Both the position numbers and the translations under genes were made by a program. DNA of 64,000 nt from Alligator mississippiensis. Taxonomy: Eukaryota > Chordata > Crocodylia > Alligatoridae. Shown here piece by piece: positions 57,890 to 64,000 of this stretch (within the stretch, counting starts at the first letter, position 1; the number at the start of each line of letters is the position of its first letter). The stretch lies in contig NC_081837.1 of assembly GCF_030867095.1 (NCBI RefSeq), positions 19,016,001 through 19,080,000 of the forward strand. The letters run 5' to 3'. Below the pieces are notes generated by a model, which had not been told where the DNA came from, did not search any database, and was given only the letters and a program-made list of their open reading frames with translations.

Positions 57890-58200
57890 CTATTCATGAC
57901 AAAACAAAGTAAAGGGTTTCTTATAATTAGGGAGTCCAAGAGCGGGAGCAACAGCAAGGGCTTGCTTAAGGGCCACAAACGCTTGTTTGGCTTCAGGAGT
58001 CCAAGGGAGGGGTTCTGGGGTGGTATCATGAGTAAATGCTTGCAAGGGTTTTGCAAAAGCAGCATAACCCAGGATCCACTGTCTACAATAACCCGTTGCA
58101 CCTAAGAATCCCCTCATCTGTTTTCTAGTCATAGGTTTGGGAATGTTGAGGATAGCTTCAACTCTACTAGGGCTTCTCTGGTTTTTCTGCTGCTTCTGAT
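57890..58200 (-). pseudogene. Gammaretrovirus-like pol fragment (end of RT/connection region)
   Basis: The minus-strand frame contains SRVEAILNIPKPMTRKQM, GFLGATGYCRQW, EAKQAFVALKQALAVAPAL and GLPNYKKPFTLFCHE. This is the RT thumb/connection segment of class I (gamma-like) endogenous retroviruses, before RNase H. Only about 100 codons remain, with no LTR or flanking pol recognised. It is a small, dead fragment just upstream of the UNC45B exon. Confidence 0.82.
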
Positions 58201-58429
58201 ACAGAAACCAGTGACCAGCAAAACCATCTCGCACGTGTTCCTTTTTGGGGTTTTTTGTTTTGTTTTGGTTTTTTTGGGGGGGGAGATCTGTGTTTTCAAA
58301 TGTCTGATTGCATAAGGGCCTTGAATGCTGTATTGTAGTGATCTTAAATGAAGGGCAGCAGTCATGCAACCGAGTTGCAATAGGTTTAACCCAGTCAACT
58401 CAGTGCCTTAAAATATTTTGAGGAAAGGA

Positions 58430-58530
58430 TTCCTTAGGGTGATATCTTTTATTGAAGCAATTGCATAGTTGGGATAGTGTTAGACAAGCTTTCGAATGCA
58501 GGACATTCTTCTTCAGGTGGCATGTTTTGG
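58430..58530 (+). repeat. Short repeat related to the fold-back family at 59901-60125
   Basis: Contains 'gatatcttttattgaagcaa' and 'acaagctttcgaatgca' then 'cttcttcaggt'. This parallels the order 'gatatcttttattagac', 'ttgcaagctttta', 'cttcaggc' in the arm at 59901-60008. Family not named. Confidence 0.4.
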
Positions 58531-58858
58531 AAATAATATAAATGCTATCTTTTGTGGTTTAAAACAACCTGAAACTATTGGGAGACTCTGATTGGATGTA
58601 GCTTATCCACATCCTCTCCCTATTGGGTTTTATTTTACTTGTCTTTGAAGCTTCTAGTGTTGACCACGGTTTCATTCAAGATACCAAATCACCTGGTTCA
58701 CAAGTCTGATCTAGTGTGGCAATTCCTGTAACTTGTCTGAATGCTATTTCTAGTGCAACTGCTTAATTTGAAGGCTTGTGAAGCTATGATTTCAGTATAA
58801 ATCCCATCAGCTTTGCCATTCATTCAGCTTACCCATCTTTTCACTCCCTCTTGTTCAG

Positions 58859-59014
58859 GTTCAAGAGCGGTTTGTGGCTCATGGAAATGACAGACTCAAG
58901 CTGATTGTGTTACTGTGTAGTGAGGATGATGAGAAGGTCCAGAAAGCAGCTGCGGGAGCTTTGGCCATGCTGACAGCAGCACAGAAGAAACTCTGCTATA
59001 AAATGACTCAAGTG
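58859..59014 (+). CDS. UNC45B: UNC45B penultimate coding exon (myosin chaperone, UCS domain)
   Basis: 156 nt, phase 0 at both ends, with acceptor 'cttgttcag' and donor 'gtaatg'. It encodes 52 residues: VQERFVAHGNDRLKLIVLLC, then DDEKVQKAAAGALAMLTAAQ, then KKLCYKMTQV. This matches my memory of the C-terminal UCS/armadillo region of UNC45B much better than UNC45A. UNC45B is the striated-muscle co-chaperone that works with HSP90 to fold myosin heads. The armadillo repeats form the myosin-binding surface. The frame is open and conserved, so the exon looks functional. Earlier exons are not recognised in the window. Confidence 0.9.
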
Positions 59015-59082
59015 GTAATGAGTGAAATCTGATTCCCAAAGACTGAATGGTGTGAGCACACAACTCCATAGCAACCTGGATT

Positions 59083-59440
59083 TATTCTTGTTCAAATATT
59101 CATGAATTCAGTGCCACTACCTAATGTTAAGTTTGGTAAAGGTTTGCTTTTCAATCACTGGTGATAGCTAAAGTCAGGATTCAGGTGACTGGCAGAACAG
59201 TACAGAAGTACTTGGCTGGAAAAGCAGGAAGAATTAAAGGACATTATCAAAGTGCTTTCCTGGGCAGAGAACTAAAGCAAGACAGGTTGATGAAGGCTGC
59301 TTGCTCAGCCTCTGTTTCCATGGGCCTAATATCTCCATTTCTCAATTTAGCTATCAGTGATTCAAAAGCAAACTGTTACCAGACTTTAACATTAGACTTT
59401 AGGTAGTGGCACTGAATTCATAAATGCTTGAACAAGAATA
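59083..59440. repeat. Inverted-repeat (fold-back) element in the last UNC45B intron
   Basis: Arm 59083-59171 and arm 59346-59440 are reverse complements with modest divergence. The shared core is 'atgaattcagtgccactacc' (59102-59121), with partner at about 59401-59423, and 'gtttgcttt.tcaatcact' with its partner near 59355-59375. The spacer is about 175 bp. Probably a MITE. No clear target duplication was found. Confidence 0.75.
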
Positions 59441-59900
59441 GTCTGTTTTCTGAAGAAAGCGTTTAATTGAGTACAGCAATTTGGAATTTCAAGTATGTAA
59501 CAAAGACAACAGAAACATTCTGCCAAGCTAAGACACAGTCCAGTAAGACACAGTGACAGCACACACAACTTCTCCTAACTTAAAACGAAATGTAATAAGC
59601 CAAAGAGAGACAACAGGAAGCCTTGCATAGCTCTTACATAATCCTGAGGGCAGAATGTCTCAAAGTCTCCAGGGGATCTGCAGGTCATCTTAGAGGATAA
59701 GGAGGAGATCCCACAGGCTTCATCTTTGCCTGGGTTTTTAGAGGTGAATTTGCACCACCTGCTCCCCCTTGAGTGCCTTGATCATAACATGCTTCTCATG
59801 TCCAGTCCATCATGTATTGCATACCCCACACAACTAATTCATTCAGTGTCTTTGTCTCTTCTCAGGGGTGTTGGTTGTAGCCGTGTTGGTCTAAGGACAT

Positions 59901-60125
59901 AGGCAGACAAGGTTCTTTGGGTAAATGTGATATCTTTTATTAGACCAACTAAATAGTTGGAAAAATTGTTCTTTGCAAGCTTTTAGGCCCAAACACCCGT
60001 CTTCAGGCTCTCTCCCTATGCCTGAAGAAGGGTGTTTGCACATAAAAGCTTGCAAAGAACAATTTTCCAACTATTAGTTGGCCTAATAAAAGATATCACA
60101 TTTACCCAAAGAATCTTGTCTGCCT
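59901..60125. repeat. Near-perfect palindromic repeat in the last UNC45B intron
   Basis: Arms 59901-60008 and 60020-60125 are reverse complements over about 105 bp with few mismatches, separated by an 11-bp loop (tctctccctat region). Each arm carries 'ttctttgggtaaatgtgata', 'ttgttctttgcaagctttta' and 'cttcaggc'. The left arm is preceded by 'gtagccgtgttggtctaagg', a dispersed reptile repeat end as I remember it. The transcribed strand would form a long hairpin. Confidence 0.85.
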
Positions 60126-60581
60126 CTGCCTCTTCTCATGTATTCCAGTCTCTCACCCCTTACAGGTTCTGCTTTGAAATGTAAATGTAGTTCCCTGCTG
60201 TCTGGTTATGCCAGCTGTTTAAGCAGCCTGGTAACCCTACCCTGCTCCCTCAGGTCACATAGCTCCAGAATCAGTTAAAGGCCCCACATTTGTGACAACT
60301 GTGCCAGGTTTTTTCCAACAAAACTGTGGAAAGGAATTTGTTATTCTACAGTCAGAAGACACCATCTAGCATAACAGCTTGATGGGGGATGAGCTTTCAT
60401 GGGAACAGAGAGAAATTTTCACGGGCTAGCATCAATTGTTCCTGTCTTAAGTGACCACTTTCTCCCCACTGAAAAGGACCTTACCTAGTGGCAGGCCAAC
60501 CTTGTGCTCTTAACTGAGATTTTCCCATAATATACAAAATCTCCAGTTGGTCATTCACAGTTTTTTTTTCCTTCCGTTCAG

Positions 60582-60848
60582 ACAATTCAGTGGCTGGAAA
60601 TCCTGCAGAGGCTCTGCTTGCAGGACAGTGTGGATGTTCAGCACCGTGGGCTGGTTGTTGCTTACAACCTAATCAGCGCTGACAAAGAACTCGCCAAAAA
60701 GTTGGTAGAGAGTGAGCTCCTGGAGATCCTGACAGTCGTTGGCAAACAAAAAGATGACCCCAAAATACAGCATGCTCTTGACGCAGCTCGTGAGTGCCTT
60801 GTGAAGTGCATGGACTATGGGCTGATCAAACCGCTGTCACGGGCATGA
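60582..60848 (+). CDS. UNC45B: UNC45B terminal coding exon
   Basis: The acceptor 'tttttccttccgttcag' precedes 60582. The exon is 267 nt, phase 0, and ends in TGA at 60846-60848, giving 88 residues: TIQWLEILQRLCLQ, VDVQHRGLVVAYNL, LAKKLVESELLEILTVVGK, ARECLVKCMDYGLIKPLSRA. The C-terminal '-CMDYG-IKP-' ending is that of UNC45B. It joins in frame to the exon at 58859-59014. No stop, frameshift or splice defect is visible. Together the two exons give the last 140 residues of the UCS domain. Confidence 0.92.
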   Translation, partial: TIQWLEILQRLCLQDSVDVQHRGLVVAYNLISADKELAKKLVESELLEILTVVGKQKDDPKIQHALDAARECLVKCMDYGLIKPLSRA

Positions 60849-61345
60849 GGACATCATTGTCTATTGAGAAACGGCAAGGAAAGGGAGGCCACCAGGAGGT
60901 CTGGAAGTCTTCCAGACCTGCATAAGGACACTCAGTCCCATGGCCAAGGCTTTACTGAGCACTGGCTTTGTGTGTTTTGTCCTGAAAGAAGGTAAAACTT
61001 AATGATATCTAGGTACTGCAAATACCTTCAGTGCCAGGATGCAGCAAATTTCCACTGAAAGAAGCAATATGGGAAGCACATTGAACAGCTGCTGCTTCAG
61101 GAAGTCTCAAAAAGGATAAAGAGAATGAGTGGACTGTTTTCACAAATGAAAATTCTTTATTTCAGCAATTCCTAGCAGTGGAAGAACAAGCACAAGGTTT
61201 TATTTCCTCACATCAGATGTTCAGAAACTAGTTCAGATTTGTTATTTAAAAATGATTGTTTCTTCTTTTGAATTGGAATGCAGGCATTTAGCATGCGAGA
61301 GCACTGGGTGGATTCATAATAAACAGCATCTTTGCTCTGTGGGTT
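60849..61345 (+). other. UNC45B: UNC45B 3' UTR with poly(A) signal AATAAA at 61318-61323
   Basis: Non-coding sequence directly after the stop. AATAAA at 61318-61323 is followed by a GT-rich stretch ('tttgctctgtgggttcctcg') about 10-30 bases on, as expected for cleavage and polyadenylation. The exact cleavage site is estimated. Confidence 0.75.
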
Positions 61346-64000
61346 CCTCGCAGTCTCCCTTTGATTTAATGAGTCTTTGTTAGTCAGAATTTACTGAGGG
61401 GAAAAGAAATGAAGACAGAGCTTGCACTTTTTCACCTCAGAAATAGGCAGTGCTGTATTGTCCTCTGATTATTCATCCAATAATATGAGTCACTGATTAA
61501 CATCTAGATAAATCTCGGAGAACACTTCAGTATGTGCAGAGACAGTTGCGCATGCAGAGACATCATGCACGACTAGAGACTATGATAGAAGGTCTGTCCG
61601 TAGGTAGCTAGTATTGCGAAAATTTTCTAAAAGCCCTGCAGGGACAAGGATTCACAAGGGAAGTGGATTCAGCTAGTGCATACGGAGCAATGTGACCACA
61701 CACTTTTGGTATAGATGTAGAAAAAAATAAATATATAAATCTATCTTTCCTTCATAGAAAAGACCTTATGTACCTCCGTACAATACATAAAGCTGCTTTT
61801 TGGCTCTGGGTGCCAGGCATGATAGAAGGTTAAGAGAAACGTCCTGCTCTGCAGGGACTGGGTTGATACTAACACAGTGATCCTTTCCAGGTGGGACAAG
61901 TAGAATTCACACATCCTGGTCCAGCTGTCTCCTTTCTGCGCTATAGTAATTCTCAGGCAAGAACAGTTGGTGTGCAGGGAAGTAGGAGAGCAGATAGGTG
62001 GAAAAAAACAGAGTCTGTCCGAGAAGTCACTGAAAGGTGGGCAGCAATGGGCTGCGACTGCTGCTTCTATGCTACGTTCTATTTTATTACCACCTCATCC
62101 CCACCCCATTTGTGCAGCCCATGCTCCTGACTCTGCTGCCTGACACCTACATTGTAAGCCAGGCTATTCTCTCTGTGACTCGTCTATATTATGCCTCCAC
62201 AATTCTTCATTATTACAAACCCTAGGTGTTCCTATTGTATAAATTAAAAATAATTAGGGGCCAACCCTTGGAGAAAGCTGTCGATCTGTGTGACCTGTAG
62301 TACTGAGGCAGTCTCTGCTGAAATGGTGCAGGTTATGTAAGTTATGGGTTTATTCAGTAAATATCGGAAGTGTTCTGATAACGGCACTTATGGCACGTGA
62401 ACCACCAGAAGAGGACTAAGCTACGGTGACACAAGACCAGAATATCCACCCACATGTTTAATAGGCTTTTTGATTCTGACCTAGCTTTGTAAAATTTACT
62501 TATTCCCTCAGCATCACACCTTGACTAGACTGGCCTCATCTCTCCCAAGTGTCTAGATGTAGGGCATCCCTATAAAATACTGACACCCTGAGCAGGGATC
62601 TTCTGTCCCTTCCTACCAGAACTGTCCTCCCTCTGTTCAGCTCTCTAAACCTGCTTATTTCCCTACCCCACTGCAAACAGGCCTTGTTCAGTCTCATGTG
62701 CCACATAACTCTTCTGATTTCCTCTGCCTGAGAAGGTACGAGAAGCCTGGCAGAGATGCAGCTGAGCCCAGTCCTGCTGCCAGGCCAACTCAGACCAATT
62801 CTGCCACTCTGTGTTTGTACGCTGTCCCTCAGCTGAAACCTGCATGGCAAGCATGTCTTTTTGGTGCATTTCCTTGCAATCCTGTATACTCGTATCTTTT
62901 GATTTCCCCTTTGATAATGGCTACCCTTAAAAGAGATGGACGATAGGTAGGTGGAGATGGACCTCGGGGGGGAAATTACGGGTAGGTCCTCAGTTCTGAG
63001 GCAAGAAGGGAGGCTCTCTAGTTTCTTACCCCTGCCCTGGACTATAGCTCCAAGGTTCTCTATTTAATCTCACCCTGGCTCAAAGCTTGGCTTAGTTTTA
63101 ATTTATTCAACAAGCAGCCTGAGAGCTTTGAACACAGCATGTCAGAGTTATCTCACCTCACACTGAAAGGAAAAGGCCTCTGGAAATTTTGTGGTTATAA
63201 ATTTTGCCCAAATTCACCAAAAACAAATGTAATGCCAGAATCTACCTAACTTGGTAGAATCAATTGATGGATCACTCATATCAGCCGCACCACTTCCATG
63301 TGCGAGAGCTCCTCTGGGAGCAAACAGACAGGGCCATAGGGAGAAGCTCCAGTTCAGACTCTCCAGTCTGCTCACTCCCTACCCTGTCATTCCTCCTTGC
63401 TCGCTGTGCGTGAACCAGTGGTGCACTGGCAGGCAAGAGAGATTTGTCTTAACTCCCTCTGCAGTGGGCAGACTTGCATGTCCTCACAGGAACTTTGCTT
63501 TCCCGCACTGACAAGAATATCCTCAGTCCCCAGTGGAATCCCCACCCCACGCAGAGAAGCCAGTACAGTGTCCAGCTACATTTTTGATGCTTTAAAAATA
63601 GCAGTACCTCGTTCTTGATGAAAATAGCAGGACTTCGTTCTTGATGAATATAAAGTAAAATGTTCTCCTGCCCCACAAACCTGGAACCAGTGGCTGAGGT
63701 TCCTTTGGGGCCCATTTATGCACTCTGAGCTGGAGATAAGCATACTGGGGGAATATATCCAGGAAAATCTAGACAAAGGATTTATCCACCCACCCATCCA
63801 GGTCTCCAGCTGGGGCTCTAATCTTCTTTGTTCCTAAGAGGAGGGATCCCTCCACCTCTGTGTGCATTATAGAGCGTTTCACAGCGCAACTAGCCACAAT
63901 TGTTATCCACTGTTCCTTATGAATGAACTTTTTAAGCAGCTCAGACTGGCCACAATATTTTCTAAGTTAGATTTACAAGGGTCCCTGTTGCAGGGCACTG
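61346..64000. other. Downstream intergenic DNA, no gene recognised
   Basis: No exon or named mobile element found. A small tandem duplication of 26 bp lies at 63595-63620 and 63621-63646 ('aaaatagcag' to 'cgttcttgatg' twice, two differences). Confidence 0.45.

Noticed and set aside
58859..60848. UNC45A instead of UNC45B
   Set aside because: The C-terminal residues (CMDYG.IKP) and the VQERF...NDRLKL stretch fit what I recall of the muscle paralogue UNC45B better. A direct alignment was not possible here.
1..64000. CRISPR arrays, tRNA genes, bacterial operons
   Set aside because: No regular short repeat-spacer array and no cloverleaf-like tRNA gene was recognised. The content is vertebrate throughout. 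Small tRNA-like stretches could have been missed without a covariance search.

Overview
This is a vertebrate nuclear window, most likely from a non-avian reptile (a crocodilian is my first guess, a turtle second). The basis is CR1 LINEs with octamer-like 3' ends, abundant hAT elements, a vertebrate Ty3/gypsy element, a Tx1-like LINE, a vertebrate 18S sequence and the last exons of a vertebrate muscle chaperone gene. Species was not determined. There is nothing bacterial: no operons and no CRISPR array. Apart from UNC45B, every coding stretch I can support belongs to a mobile element or is broken.

Layout. 0-11 kb: a CR1 3' tail (2.7 kb), a decayed Myb/SANT-like protein (4.2-6.0 kb), a 3.7-kb hAT element with an intact 8-bp target duplication (6.1-9.8 kb) and a 184-bp hAT MITE (10.7 kb). 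11.2-17.9 kb: an almost complete LTR retrotransposon with 5-bp target duplication, tRNA-Leu-type primer site, gag-protease-integrase-RT-RNase H and polypurine tract. Integrase lies before reverse transcriptase, the Gmr1-type order. 18-33 kb: a 2.5-kb CR1, a pogo-like MITE, a BED-finger hAT relic, PIF/Harbinger-type pieces and another hAT in scrambled order. 33.8-43.4 kb: two related LTRs, an antisense retroviral pol relic, and a long Tx1-like LINE that kept its 5' part and lost its 3' part, bracketed by near-identical short repeats.

43.4-47.3 kb: a complete-length but decayed 18S rRNA gene with apparent 5' ETS and ITS1 sequence, cut off before 5.8S by a CR1 tail. Its changes hit universally conserved positions, mostly as CpG to TpG/CpA, so it is an orphan rRNA pseudogene. 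49.7-53.4 kb: an old LTR related to the Gmr1-like LTR, a lone frameshifted SRCR exon, and a 605-bp fold-back hAT MITE. 57.9-58.2 kb: a gammaretrovirus-like pol scrap.

58.9-61.3 kb: the last two coding exons, 3' UTR and poly(A) signal of UNC45B (myosin chaperone, UCS/armadillo domain), open and intact, with two fold-back repeats in the last intron. No earlier UNC45B exon is recognisable in the preceding 58 kb. Either a very long repeat-filled intron or an assembly join could explain this. The remainder to 64 kb shows no gene that I can support.
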